Assembly (NCBI GenBank): GCA_002353295.1
Contig: DEJG01000020.1
Span: 22,115-86,114 of the forward strand
Source: Prevotella sp. UBA2754
GTDB taxonomy: Bacteria > Bacteroidota > Bacteroidia > Bacteroidales > Bacteroidaceae
Length of the DNA: 64,000 nucleotides
Direction: 5' to 3'
Shown here: piece by piece, positions 34,090 to 43,928 of the stretch
Layout: every line of letters starts with the position of its first letter
Numbering within the stretch: the stretch's first letter is position 1
Notes under the pieces: generated by a model
What the model was told of the DNA's origin: nothing
What the model saw: the letters and a program-made list of their open reading frames with translations, nothing else
Database searches by the model: none
Made by a program: the position numbers and the translations under genes

Positions 34090-35625
34090 TTAATCGATTA
34101 ACTGATAAATAGATGTTACGTCCAGCGTTCTATAGATGGACGGAGTGAGTGATTTCATTTGGCAACCACGTGTCTTGGCGTAACCTGCAAAGATTTCATT
34201 GTTCTCATGTGTAAGTGCCACTTCCTTTTCTGAAAGAACACTGCCCGGATAGCCATCATAGCCTACCAGATAAACTTCGCCATCCGTCAGGTTAAGTCCA
34301 AGCTGAATAGCCACCGTGGTTACAGAATCCTTATACTCATCAATGAAAGAGATTTCAGGGAGTTCGTAGGTGCTCAGCTCAGCATATTCCGGCACTTCGG
34401 TTCCCATCGCTCTGGGATAAGGAGGCAGGATGCACGTTCCCTTATAGTTCTTTCTGCCCACATTGGCGGTCAAGCGGTGACCCTCATTACCCACAAGGCA
34501 ATAGAACACCGGCTGCTCACATCCAAGGAACAGCTTAGCGTGACGTGCAGTAGAAAGCACAATGGCTGTATCTGGGTTCTTCTGGAGGAATTCGTGAATA
34601 GCCTCCTTATGCTCTGCCACGGTATTACCACCTCCAATCACCAGCACTTGCTTAAACTTCTTGGTGACTTCCAGAACAGGATACTTGGCGTTGTCCTCTT
34701 TCTTGTCCTTCTTATTATCAAGCGCACGTACAATGCTGTTGAACGAATACACACGGTTGCTCACCCAGTCCATCACCTCCTTCTGCGGGAAAGAGTTGGC
34801 TCCTGAAATCATATACGGCAGACTGGTTCCCCAGCGGTATTTCTCATATAACGGCTGGAAGGCCTGGATGGCATCACCCAGTTCGTTGAAGTTCACTTTC
34901 AACCCTGCGTGCTTATTCAGATAGGTCAGCAGCAACTCCATATTCAGGTTGCCAGCGCCACGACCCATTCCGAGTATGGTAGCATCCACGCTATCCACAC
35001 CACATTCAATGGCTGTAAGCGTATTGATGAGTCCCAACTGGAGGTTATTATGTCCGTGGAAACCTATCTGGCAGGTAAGATATTTCTTCAAAGTGGCAAT
35101 GATAGTACGTACTTCATCAGGTGTTACACTTCCGTATGAATCCACCATATTGAATATCTTCACCACACCGTTCAGACGAGGCAGTTTCTCAAACAGCCCT
35201 TCATACTGGTCCCACTTGGACATATACATCACGTTGAAGGCCACCTCGAAGCCATATTCCTTTACCTTCTCTGCCAGCACAGCAGCACGTTCCATATTCT
35301 TGGGATCCACCGCCATACGAATCATATCCACCACACCTTTCAGTGGTGAAATGAGTTTATCCAAATCCTTAGGCGTGGTGCTCTTCTCATTGAGCATCAC
35401 GGCCAGTTTCTGCTTGGAGTTCTCACGGACATGTTTCAAAACAGAGAGAGGGCAATAGCCAAACTTTCCGTTGTACTCCTTCAATGGGTTATTCCTGTAA
35501 CCCAGTTCCAGATAGTCTATAGGTAGTCCGTTCATTGCCCGTATGTAGGCATCCACGGTCTCAGCATTGAAGTCCCAATTGGTGTAGTAGCCACCATCCC
35601 TCAACGTACAATCGAGTATTTGCAT
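34090..35625 (-). CDS. DRE-TIM aldolase with extra C-terminal domain
   Basis: A 511-residue protein. Residues 1-300 form a DRE-TIM metallolyase: MQILDCTLRDGGYYTNWDF (metal Asp and DRDG-like loop), IKIFNMVDSYGSVTPDE, QIGFHGHNNLQLG and ILGMGRGAGN, as in 4-hydroxy-2-oxovalerate aldolases. It would condense or split a 2-keto acid with an aldehyde. Residues about 320-511 are a second domain (QVLVIGGGNTVAEHKEAIHE, later YLVGYDGYPGS), perhaps Rossmann-like, that I cannot name. The gene begins 8 bp after kdsB and ends 1 bp before the kinase, so the trio is one unit. Confidence 0.75.
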   Translation of the reverse strand: MQILDCTLRDGGYYTNWDFNAETVDAYIRAMNGLPIDYLELGYRNNPLKEYNGKFGYCPLSVLKHVRENSKQKLAVMLNEKSTTPKDLDKLISPLKGVVDMIRMAVDPKNMERAAVLAEKVKEYGFEVAFNVMYMSKWDQYEGLFEKLPRLNGVVKIFNMVDSYGSVTPDEVRTIIATLKKYLTCQIGFHGHNNLQLGLINTLTAIECGVDSVDATILGMGRGAGNLNMELLLTYLNKHAGLKVNFNELGDAIQAFQPLYEKYRWGTSLPYMISGANSFPQKEVMDWVSNRVYSFNSIVRALDNKKDKKEDNAKYPVLEVTKKFKQVLVIGGGNTVAEHKEAIHEFLQKNPDTAIVLSTARHAKLFLGCEQPVFYCLVGNEGHRLTANVGRKNYKGTCILPPYPRAMGTEVPEYAELSTYELPEISFIDEYKDSVTTVAIQLGLNLTDGEVYLVGYDGYPGSVLSEKEVALTHENNEIFAGYAKTRGCQMKSLTPSIYRTLDVTSIYQLID

Positions 35626-35633
35626 AGTATTCC

Positions 35634-36380
35634 TTACTTGTTTAGCTTGGCTGACATGATTTCGTTAACTTTCTTCAGGTCGTTAGGTGTATCCACAGCC
35701 ACCGTTTCGCTGTCCACCTCAATGAACTGCACTTTGTAACCGTTCTCTATGAAACGCAGAATTTCTATATCCTCAATGGCTTCAATCTTGGCTTTGCCAT
35801 ACTTCTTACCATAATCACAGTAGAACTTCAGGGCTGCAGGGGTGAAGCCATACACACAAACCTGTTTGTAGTAGTTGTAGTTGATGCTGCCCTTGGGGTA
35901 TGGAGCGGTAGAACGGGTCAGATAGATGCCAATACCTTCCTTGTTGGTAATGACCTTAGGTACGGTGAAGTTCACCACATCTACAGGGTCGGTAATCTTG
36001 GTCATCAGGTTAGACACCTGTAGTTCAGGATTATCAAAGAAAGGCAGAATGGCCTTCTCCATCACCTCCGGCTCCATCAGCGGCTCGTCGCCTTGGATAT
36101 TCACATACAGGTCAGCCGGTATTTTTTCTGCCACCTCTCCAATACGATCAGTGCCAGTTCGGTGACTGGTAGAGGTCATGATACACTTCATGTCGTACTG
36201 GGCGCAGGCATCATAGATGCGCTGGTCGTCGGTTGCGACATACAACTCGTTAAAATACTTCACCTGTGAGGCGTGCTGATACACCCACCAGATCATTGGT
36301 TTACCACAAATGTCAGCCAAAGGCTTGCCCTGGAAACGAGAGCTCTCGTAACGGGCGGGGATTACTCCGATGATTTTCAT
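35634..36380 (-). CDS. kdsB: CMP-Kdo synthetase family (KdsB)
   Basis: A 248-residue cytidylyltransferase activating a 3-deoxy-ulosonic acid as its CMP derivative. Motifs are VIPARYESSRFQGKPLADI (N-terminal CTP site), ATDDQRIYDA, TSTSHRTGTDRIGEV and VNIQGDEPLME, all as in KdsB. Because it sits with an aldolase and a kinase inside a capsule locus rather than with kdsA/kdsC, it may be a second KdsB serving capsule synthesis and could use a different ulosonic acid. Five bp separate it from the Wzy-like gene. Confidence 0.88.
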   Translation of the reverse strand: MKIIGVIPARYESSRFQGKPLADICGKPMIWWVYQHASQVKYFNELYVATDDQRIYDACAQYDMKCIMTSTSHRTGTDRIGEVAEKIPADLYVNIQGDEPLMEPEVMEKAILPFFDNPELQVSNLMTKITDPVDVVNFTVPKVITNKEGIGIYLTRSTAPYPKGSINYNYYKQVCVYGFTPAALKFYCDYGKKYGKAKIEAIEDIEILRFIENGYKVQFIEVDSETVAVDTPNDLKKVNEIMSAKLNK

Positions 36381-36385
36381 ATCGA

Positions 36386-37681
36386 CTATCTGTTTATTTG
36401 TTTATTACTATTATCTAACTTTATAGGGCGGTGTTTAAGAAACATATATAATAGTATTATGTATATTATACCTAAATCCAAACTCATATAAACCAAAACA
36501 TTCCCACCCCAAAACACTAGTGCAACAGGTAATGATGCAATCAATGTTAAAAGCGCCTTAGAATTAAGAGTTGAATTACGCGGTTCATATTTTCTAATTA
36601 TACAAGATATAAGGAGCATAAAAATGACTCCTCCAAAAAATCCAAAATCGAAAACAATGGCAGCAGGGAGACCAATAAAGGCACTCACTTTATTTTTTAA
36701 AAGTTTTGTGTACTTAGCATCTCTTTCTTCATTTACTTTTTGAGCACCTCTGATCATTTTTTCCAATTGATTCGCAAGTCCACTACAACTATAGAGTCCC
36801 CAAGATTGTTCTCCAAATTCAAAATAATCCATTACAATGGGGCCATTTTCCTCCCATTGTCCAAAATAATCAAGTGTTGAAAACAGTAACGGCTGTGAAC
36901 CTTCATCAATAACAGCCTCATTTAGGGATTCTTTGGTGTAGTAGTTTGAAAACCGACTACTAGAAATTACAAAAAGAGCAATAAAAACCAGAGACATAAT
37001 TATTAACGATGACCTGATTATTGTTTTTTTTGTTTTCTTTTGAAGCAATGGCAACAAAGAAAAAAGAATAAAGATATATAATAAAACAAACTGAACAGTA
37101 GAAGATCTTGAAAGTGCTATTAGCCCATTTAATATAAGATTTAATGACAGAACAAAAAACAGCAGGGATTTTTTTACATTTCTTTTTATTAAATAATAAA
37201 AATGCAAAAATAGAAAAAAATAACCCAAAGGACTAACTAGATTCCCTAATGTGATGAACCGGTGGGGAAGAAGGGTGTCAAAAAGTTCCGTTGCGCCTCC
37301 TTCATTTTTATGTTCCTGCACTGTTATTTCTTCCATCAGAAGTAATGAAAACACCTTGCTCAGCATATAAGCATATAACAAAACAGAAAAGATACCTATT
37401 ATTATTAATATCGGTTCAATTTTCTGTAATTTTTTTTCACTTATGTCTGAAAAATCCCACCCCTTATAATCTTTATACTTCTTATATGAAAAGAATAATA
37501 TAGAAAGTAAAAGAACACTATAGATTGTATATAACTGCGTCATCGCCTCCATTTGCGGTGTTCTTCCAACTAAATAGGCCGCAAACGTGGTAAAAAGGAG
37601 AAGGGCAAATAATAATTTTGTAATACTATACTTCCCTTTTATACCAAACAAACCGTATGCACAAACAATAAAATAAATCAT
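36386..37681 (-). CDS. wzy: Wzy-like polysaccharide polymerase
   Basis: A 431-residue integral membrane protein with about ten hydrophobic segments and one large, more polar loop in the C-terminal half (FDTLLPHRF region and later WEENGPIVMDYFEFGEQSW), the topology of O-antigen/capsule polymerases. Sequence is otherwise unique, as usual for Wzy. It is AT-rich and overlaps wzx by 4 bp. The product would join repeat units at the periplasmic face of the inner membrane. Confidence 0.75.
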   Translation of the reverse strand: MIYFIVCAYGLFGIKGKYSITKLLFALLLFTTFAAYLVGRTPQMEAMTQLYTIYSVLLLSILFFSYKKYKDYKGWDFSDISEKKLQKIEPILIIIGIFSVLLYAYMLSKVFSLLLMEEITVQEHKNEGGATELFDTLLPHRFITLGNLVSPLGYFFLFLHFYYLIKRNVKKSLLFFVLSLNLILNGLIALSRSSTVQFVLLYIFILFSLLPLLQKKTKKTIIRSSLIIMSLVFIALFVISSSRFSNYYTKESLNEAVIDEGSQPLLFSTLDYFGQWEENGPIVMDYFEFGEQSWGLYSCSGLANQLEKMIRGAQKVNEERDAKYTKLLKNKVSAFIGLPAAIVFDFGFFGGVIFMLLISCIIRKYEPRNSTLNSKALLTLIASLPVALVFWGGNVLVYMSLDLGIIYIILLYMFLKHRPIKLDNSNKQINR

Positions 37682-39177
37682 AGTTGTTTCTTAATAACAA
37701 ATGCTTTTTCCTTATCAGACAAGCTGAATAGCCAAAGCACTCCTAATAGTAAGGAATTATATACTAATATCTTAAAGATAAATGATAGTAATGTATTACT
37801 GAGAGGTAGAAAATGTATCACCAGGTAAAACAAAGCTGTATATAATAACGGGATGAATAACATTTTTAACAAATCAATTGCTATTAATCTAAGATTTGCT
37901 AATTTATTTCTCTCAATATAAATACACATGAAAACCACTTGCCCTGAAACTAATGATAGTGCCATAAAAATAGGAAATGACTGCAAATTGATTCCAAATA
38001 TGCAATACACAAGAATGAAAGAAACGATTAAAGAGCCGAAAGAAGTTATTATCCTATATACAAAATCGTTTTTTGCTAACTGATATAGATAGCAGAATTC
38101 TAAAATCAGAGAGAATGTCATAGGAATCATCACAGTTAGTGAACATTTATAGGCTTCTAAATAATCTTCCCCAGCCCATAAATAAAGAAACTGTTTCCCA
38201 AACAATATGAAGTTGAACAAGATTGTCACTAAAATTAATGCCTGGAGACGAGTCATTCTTTTTATGGTTGAAAATAAGCCTTCTCTATTATCATTGAATG
38301 TAATAGAAAGTATCGAAGGCATAAAAACATTCGTTATTGCTGTAGAAAGAGATCTATAATTCAAAACAAAAATCATAGCTACCCCCCAAATAGCAACAAT
38401 TTCAGAACTCTGAAACATACCTAAGACAAACGGGCCCATATTGTACTGCAATTGGTCAAAAACCATTATTGCAAACATCCAAACCGAGAATGACATAAGT
38501 GAGGGTATCAATGAGGGGGTTATTTTTGATAGCGAAAACCTAAAATCTAATTTAATAACAGAGAAAATATAATATGACAGATATGTCAGAAAATTAAAGG
38601 ATGTAACAACAATAATAGCCCCTACAGATTTTATGTGAACAAAATACAATAATAGAATCAATATCGTCGGTTGAAGCAAAACTCTAGCAAGACTAATTGC
38701 ATTTTTAAACACGAATTTCTCATGAGCGACAACAACTGATGCAGAAATTTGTAATGGGAATGTAAACAAAAGATTAATACCACATAGAACTATCATTAAT
38801 CTGAGTTTCTCGACCTCATCTCCTGTCATCGTTCTGCCAAATAAGTTATCTGCAAAATAACTTAAAGCAATACAAATCAATAATGCTAGTAGACCAATTA
38901 TAATATAAATTGCTGAAAGTGTTCCATATAATTTTTGAAGTCCTTCTTTATCTCCTGCAGTTCTATACTTAACAGCATAGCGCGTCACCGTCCCCCCAAA
39001 CCCCATATCAAGAATTGAAAGGTAGCCTACAATAGACATGACTAGCGAGTATAGGCCATACTCGCTCTGTCCCAATGCCCTTAAAAGAAAAGGTGTATAT
39101 ATAAATTTTATAAGTACGTTCAGAATCATCTGAGCGTAACTTAATATTACACCTCCGCCTTTTTCGTTTATTTTCAT
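37678..39177 (-). CDS. wzx: Wzx-type oligosaccharide flippase
   Basis: A 499-residue membrane protein of the MOP/PST flippase family with about twelve to fourteen hydrophobic helices. The start, KGGGVILSYAQMILNVLIKF followed by LLRALGQSEYGLYSL, is characteristic. It moves undecaprenyl-linked repeat units across the inner membrane. It overlaps both neighbours by ATGA junctions, so flippase, polymerase and the upstream transferase are translated together. Confidence 0.88.
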   Translation of the reverse strand: MKINEKGGGVILSYAQMILNVLIKFIYTPFLLRALGQSEYGLYSLVMSIVGYLSILDMGFGGTVTRYAVKYRTAGDKEGLQKLYGTLSAIYIIIGLLALLICIALSYFADNLFGRTMTGDEVEKLRLMIVLCGINLLFTFPLQISASVVVAHEKFVFKNAISLARVLLQPTILILLLYFVHIKSVGAIIVVTSFNFLTYLSYYIFSVIKLDFRFSLSKITPSLIPSLMSFSVWMFAIMVFDQLQYNMGPFVLGMFQSSEIVAIWGVAMIFVLNYRSLSTAITNVFMPSILSITFNDNREGLFSTIKRMTRLQALILVTILFNFILFGKQFLYLWAGEDYLEAYKCSLTVMIPMTFSLILEFCYLYQLAKNDFVYRIITSFGSLIVSFILVYCIFGINLQSFPIFMALSLVSGQVVFMCIYIERNKLANLRLIAIDLLKMLFIPLLYTALFYLVIHFLPLSNTLLSFIFKILVYNSLLLGVLWLFSLSDKEKAFVIKKQL

Positions 39178-40682
39178 AATTCTTCCTCCAAAGGAACTGT
39201 ATATTTAGAAAATATTTTTGAACCTAATACTTTACGGCATGTGGCTATGATAAAGCCTGTTAGCCTTTCACCACCCGCAAAATTAATAAACGGAGAAGTA
39301 TGGTACTTTACACCTAAAAAAGAATGTGGATTGGATATACAATCTATATTTTTATCTGGTATTACTACCGGATTGGAGTCTAAAATATATGCACCATATT
39401 TAAGTAAATTCATATTATATTTCGGTTTCAACTCTGACCGGAGTAAACCTAGTATTTCTTCCTTATTTTTCGGCACATAACATATTTCATCATAATAATA
39501 AAAAGACGGTCCCATAAGTATTGAAGGCTTCCCCCAATAGGCAGCTTCAATACCTGTAGTTGATCCAAAACTTATGACTTTATCAACCGCATCAATCAAG
39601 GAATATGTGCTAATATCGCTATCACCTCGTATTACAGTAATATTTGAATATTTACTTTCTAATGACCAAAGCTTACGATGATACCCATATGTTATATTCT
39701 TCAAGTTGGGGTGGATTCTTAAATAAAAATGAATATTTTTTGGAGCATTTTCAAGCAGATATATTATCCCCTCATATTGATTTGGAAATATTTTTAGTTT
39801 TTCCCACTCACCACCGATTGATGCAAATTCATCTTCCGAAGAGTTCATGATAGCTATATTTATCTTCTTTGGATTAATTGGGGGTATTTTACCAGCAATC
39901 TGATTTTTGACATATATTTTATCTCCCGCGAACTCTGCATTTCTTCTTCTCTCAAAAAAGCTTTTTCCAAGAGCAATCTTTTCTTGTTCAGATAATTTAT
40001 AATGATTCCAACAGTACTCTCGCAATTCAACAAAATACTTTATATCTAAAGTGAAATGATTGTCATACTGAACTTTATACCATCGGGGTGTTCCGGTCGG
40101 GAACACTTCACTAAGCACATAGTGAATCCCCAATCCTTCACATATATCATATAGTGGTCGCACTTCCTCAAACCTTCCATTATAGGTGTAGACTATATCT
40201 GGTTTAAACTGATCGAACACATTATAAACTGCGTCAACCATTCTCACGCATTGATTCAGATGACAATCGAAATATGAACGACTATTCTCATTTATTGCCA
40301 CGTTCAAATTTCGTGTGCAGGTAATATAATTAGAATGAACTGATAATCCTATCGCAACACCACGGTATGATACTGCTCTTAATTCTTCTACATTATCGTA
40401 AGAAAACTCCGGGGTTTTAATAATATCATTCGGAATAAATTCACGTAGAGATTTTGATTCTATGTTCTTATACCCCCGTATAACCTTTGAAGTTGTATGT
40501 GAACATAAGGAACATAATGGTTTGCTCCCTTCACGATTGAACAAACACATATTCTGAATGCCGCCGCAGTGTAGAAACAACACCTTATTTGATGGGTCTT
40601 TTGCCAATTCAATAGCCTCATCTAAAAGTCCACCTAGCATCGTGGCATTAAAGCATGAATAAAAATAAAATAAATAATTCAT
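39174..40682 (-). CDS. Putative GT-B-type glycosyltransferase of the capsule locus
   Basis: A 502-residue soluble protein. The C-terminal half looks like the donor half of a GT-B transferase: IHFYLRIHPNLKN, then DAVDKVISFGSTTGIEAAYW followed by GKPSILMGPS. The N-terminal half holds YFYSCFNATMLGGLLDEAIE and several cysteines (CSLCSHTT). I recognise no named family; transfer of a repeat-unit sugar is the likeliest role. A gap of 43 bp follows the lipoprotein gene upstream in transcription. Confidence 0.55.
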   Translation of the reverse strand: MNYLFYFYSCFNATMLGGLLDEAIELAKDPSNKVLFLHCGGIQNMCLFNREGSKPLCSLCSHTTSKVIRGYKNIESKSLREFIPNDIIKTPEFSYDNVEELRAVSYRGVAIGLSVHSNYITCTRNLNVAINENSRSYFDCHLNQCVRMVDAVYNVFDQFKPDIVYTYNGRFEEVRPLYDICEGLGIHYVLSEVFPTGTPRWYKVQYDNHFTLDIKYFVELREYCWNHYKLSEQEKIALGKSFFERRRNAEFAGDKIYVKNQIAGKIPPINPKKINIAIMNSSEDEFASIGGEWEKLKIFPNQYEGIIYLLENAPKNIHFYLRIHPNLKNITYGYHRKLWSLESKYSNITVIRGDSDISTYSLIDAVDKVISFGSTTGIEAAYWGKPSILMGPSFYYYDEICYVPKNKEEILGLLRSELKPKYNMNLLKYGAYILDSNPVVIPDKNIDCISNPHSFLGVKYHTSPFINFAGGERLTGFIIATCRKVLGSKIFSKYTVPLEEEL

Positions 40683-40725
40683 AAATAAGATATTGTATGC
40701 ACCTTCGCTAATAATTCAGGAATAA

Positions 40726-41742
40726 TTATTCAAAAGAAATCTTCGCTAGACTATATTTAACAATACCGTCTGCTGGCATTGGCGTATCATGAGACCAATT
40801 CCAAGTTAATACACCCACATATTTATCGCCACCTATTTCTACGAAATTTGGGCAACAATTAACCCATTTCACATCTTTTCCAATAATATCTGACATATTA
40901 TTTGGTATTTCCTTTGAAAAGCAGCCATCAATAATATATGTTTTTATATGACACTCATCACTTCTTCCCTCTTTATTATTCATGAATGTTGGTAGTATCA
41001 AATCATACTTGTCAGTAAGTTTACAGGGACTTCCGTCATAAAGATAATCACCGCTTAATGGTACTATTGAAGATGTTAATTCTCCATCCATATTAAAATA
41101 ACAGACCCCAACTTTCCTGTTAGTTGCCTGCGGGTTCCATACCCTGGTGTAAAGCTTTAGCATATTATTATGAATGGTGATGGCATTTTGAGTATCATGC
41201 CATGTGTCAGTAAGCATCTTTTTCTTCTCAATGAATTCTACACCATCACTTGATTTCCATAAATACATTTGATGATTACCTCCCTCAACCTCATTTCCAA
41301 TCAACCGAAACGGATAATTGTCATCTGGCACTAAAAAAACTGATTGTTCTATAATGCCTTTACCAATAACATTATTATCTTTATTAAGTGCTCCTGGACA
41401 CGACCTTTCCCACTTTAATCCATCGAAACTATAAGCCATACAAAGATTATAGTTTGCGTCACTTAATTTTTCGTTTTTACCGATTGCAATATAATATAAA
41501 TAGTATATTCCGTTATAATTAACGATGTTGAACTCGTTAATAAGTCTATTGTCATATTCTGAAGAAGATTCATCTTTATTCGACATTATTTCAATTAGTT
41601 CGGAGAAAACAATTTTAGAAACTTTTTCTCCGTAAAAAAGATCATCTTCAGACACTTGTTCAATTTCATTGTCATTGATTTTCGAACAAGAAATATTAAG
41701 ACCTATTAACAAAAGGAATACTAAATATTTGGGACTAACCAT
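40726..41742 (-). CDS. Lipoprotein with GH43/GH32-like beta-propeller
   Basis: A 338-residue protein with a lipoprotein signal (FLLLIGLNISCSK, lipid-bearing Cys about 19). The rest has repeating blade-like units such as YNGIYYLYYIAIGKNE, AYSFDGLKWERS, LWKSSDGVEFIEK and MLKLYTRVW, the pattern of five-bladed propellers of GH43/GH32/GH117-type proteins. Catalytic acids are not certain. A surface lipoprotein in the middle of a capsule assembly block could trim or bind the polymer. Confidence 0.6.
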   Translation of the reverse strand: MVSPKYLVFLLLIGLNISCSKINDNEIEQVSEDDLFYGEKVSKIVFSELIEIMSNKDESSSEYDNRLINEFNIVNYNGIYYLYYIAIGKNEKLSDANYNLCMAYSFDGLKWERSCPGALNKDNNVIGKGIIEQSVFLVPDDNYPFRLIGNEVEGGNHQMYLWKSSDGVEFIEKKKMLTDTWHDTQNAITIHNNMLKLYTRVWNPQATNRKVGVCYFNMDGELTSSIVPLSGDYLYDGSPCKLTDKYDLILPTFMNNKEGRSDECHIKTYIIDGCFSKEIPNNMSDIIGKDVKWVNCCPNFVEIGGDKYVGVLTWNWSHDTPMPADGIVKYSLAKISFE

Positions 41743-41756
41743 TCTAACTTTCCTGA

Positions 41757-42800
41757 TTATTGTAAATGCTTTATTAGTTCATTTGCCTTCTGGTATTCTT
41801 GTGGATTGCCTATATCTATCCATGTACCATTAAGTGGAAATCTGATGACTTTTTTTCCTTCAATAATTAATTTATTGATCAAATCCGTTGCATGGAAAAA
41901 TGTATCAGATGGTATCTCGTCCAATGCACTACGCTTTATTAAATAAATACCTGCATTGGCGTAATAATTGTATGTCGGTTTTTCTATCATACCTTTAATA
42001 ACACGTCCATCCAAATCAAAAATTCCATAAGGGACTGACACGGTATAAGGTAATGCAGCCACAGACATTACAGCATTGTGTTCCTTAAAATGCAGAAAGA
42101 AATCCTCGTAGTTAATATTTGTAAACACATCGGAATTCATAACTAAAACCGTGTCGTTATAAAACTCCTTGACATATTTAATTGAACCTATTGTCCCTAA
42201 AAATTTGGGTTCACGAACTGTCTGAACCTGTACCCCAAGGCGTGGTTGGGCAAAATGTTCTTCAATTTGCTCTTTTAAGTAGTTGACTGTAACGGAAATA
42301 TGTTGCACTCCATATGAGATGAGCCTATCAATATTATGGTCAATAATAGCTTTGCCTCCTACAGGGAGTAGCGGTTTAGGGGTTTTCTCGGTCAATGGGC
42401 GTAGACGCTCCCCTTTTCCGCCAGCCATTAGCACAGCATCAACAGGTAGCTGTGTTTTGTACTGTTCTAAATTAATAACATCAACTATATGATTCTCCTT
42501 ATCAAGAACAGGTACTAGCTTCATGTGAAGTTCTTTCTGACGCTTTAATTCCTGAACAAGATTTCCTTCTCCTTGACGGATAAAGTTAAAAGAAGTATGA
42601 ACAACCTCTTTAACAAGACTTTCTATAGTTGCGCCGGCAATAAGTGCTCTTCTTGAGTCACCATCAGTTATGGTTCCAACCATTCTTTCCTCTTCATCAA
42701 CTGCAAAGAGTACCAAAGGCCCTTGCTGGAGGGCGTTAATCTGTTTTAACGCCTCCAGCAGGGTTTGGTTATGTTGGATAATATATTTTTCCTCTACCAT
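41757..42800 (-). CDS. ptmE: Nucleotidyltransferase with N-terminal CBS pair (PtmE-like)
   Basis: A 347-residue enzyme. Residues 1-115 form two CBS domains (GPLVLFAVDEEERMVGTITD and a second unit with LVPVLDKENHIVDVIN). Residues 119-347 are a nucleotidyltransferase with DAVLMAGGKGERLRPLTEKT and VMNSDVFTNINYEDF. In the Campylobacter legionaminic acid pathway this architecture (PtmE) makes the GDP-activated glucosamine that feeds LegB. Position right after legF and the amidotransferase supports the same role. CBS domains suggest nucleotide regulation. Confidence 0.8.
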   Translation of the reverse strand: MVEEKYIIQHNQTLLEALKQINALQQGPLVLFAVDEEERMVGTITDGDSRRALIAGATIESLVKEVVHTSFNFIRQGEGNLVQELKRQKELHMKLVPVLDKENHIVDVINLEQYKTQLPVDAVLMAGGKGERLRPLTEKTPKPLLPVGGKAIIDHNIDRLISYGVQHISVTVNYLKEQIEEHFAQPRLGVQVQTVREPKFLGTIGSIKYVKEFYNDTVLVMNSDVFTNINYEDFFLHFKEHNAVMSVAALPYTVSVPYGIFDLDGRVIKGMIEKPTYNYYANAGIYLIKRSALDEIPSDTFFHATDLINKLIIEGKKVIRFPLNGTWIDIGNPQEYQKANELIKHLQ

Positions 42801-42803
42801 CTT

Positions 42804-43916
42804 TTATCTTTCTACTTTCTTTAAAACCCATTTCCCAAATGAGTTCTTTTCAAATAAGTCAGTATTGTAGAGTTTGTCCATTATCTCCCAGAACTCACGC
42901 TCCGAATATCCAAGGAACTCACAGAATTCACGTACTGAACGAGGATCGAGATTTCCATCATGTTCATCAATCAGTTTAAATCCTTCTTCACGGGTAATCA
43001 TGCCATAGCGTACCATACGCGATGCATAATCTGTAGCAGTAGCATGACCGAATTTCGGATATTTTAGCCATGAATGCACTAAATAAGCAGGAGTGTCAAT
43101 CTGATCAAAATCTTCTATATGATGAGTACGCTTCCATTCATGAGTAAGATCATGGAATCCGAACTTCTTAGCTAATTCATAATTCTTGAAACTATTCCAC
43201 TGCGTAAAGTAGCTGATATAGATGGGATCCAATTTGGCAAGTTCTTCTTTAGAAGGAGGTGCAAAGAAGTTAAGATCCTTCTTACTGATGCCGCAGGCTT
43301 TAATGATTTCTTCATCAGGTATGCCACTACCAACACCATTATAAATCTGGTCACGCGCAGAATAGGTTTCTACACCATCAGCACCACCATATTCCCAGCC
43401 TACATTTTCACCATAAACCAAAAGGGGTGTGTTGAACTTCAAAGCCATCCACAAAGGATAAGTATAAATATAACGGTCAACAAAATAAGTTGGCTTTCCA
43501 TACTTTTCAAAGGTATATTTCATTACCTTTTTCTGTGCCTTAATATTGGGATTGAGAACAACGAGGTCACAACCAAAAGCCTCAGAGATATTACGAATAT
43601 TATGTTTTCCGGCTTCTGTCATCGGGAAATTATCAGCAGCAGACACCAACAGAGGGTTCATGTGCATAACTTCCTTCATCAAATAAACCTGGAAATGACT
43701 ATCTTTACCACCGGATACCGCAATCATACAGTCATATCCGTCAGGGCCATTCATTCCGCGATATTTTTCACAGATATCCTCAAACTCTTTCCAACGTGCA
43801 TCCCAATCAACTTTTGCACGATGTTCATAACTCTGACATGCGGAGCAAACTCCACGTTCGTCAAACTTGATACCCGGACGTGTGTCAGGCATACAGCATT
43901 TTTTACAATACTTCAT
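42804..43916 (-). CDS. N-acetyl sugar amidotransferase (WbpG/PseA-like)
   Basis: A 370-residue PP-loop ATPase. It begins with a Cys-rich zinc-type knuckle (YCKKCCMPDTRPGIKFDERG followed by VCSAC) and carries the PP-loop MIAVSGGKDSHFQ. Members put an amidine (acetamidino) group on an N-acetyl group of nonulosonic acids or uronic sugars and usually need ammonia from HisH/HisF-like partners, which are not encoded in this window. Here it probably yields an amidino form of the legionaminic-type sugar. Three bp separate it from ptmE. Confidence 0.85.
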   Translation of the reverse strand: MKYCKKCCMPDTRPGIKFDERGVCSACQSYEHRAKVDWDARWKEFEDICEKYRGMNGPDGYDCMIAVSGGKDSHFQVYLMKEVMHMNPLLVSAADNFPMTEAGKHNIRNISEAFGCDLVVLNPNIKAQKKVMKYTFEKYGKPTYFVDRYIYTYPLWMALKFNTPLLVYGENVGWEYGGADGVETYSARDQIYNGVGSGIPDEEIIKACGISKKDLNFFAPPSKEELAKLDPIYISYFTQWNSFKNYELAKKFGFHDLTHEWKRTHHIEDFDQIDTPAYLVHSWLKYPKFGHATATDYASRMVRYGMITREEGFKLIDEHDGNLDPRSVREFCEFLGYSEREFWEIMDKLYNTDLFEKNSFGKWVLKKVER

Positions 43917-43928
43917 AACAAATAAAAA

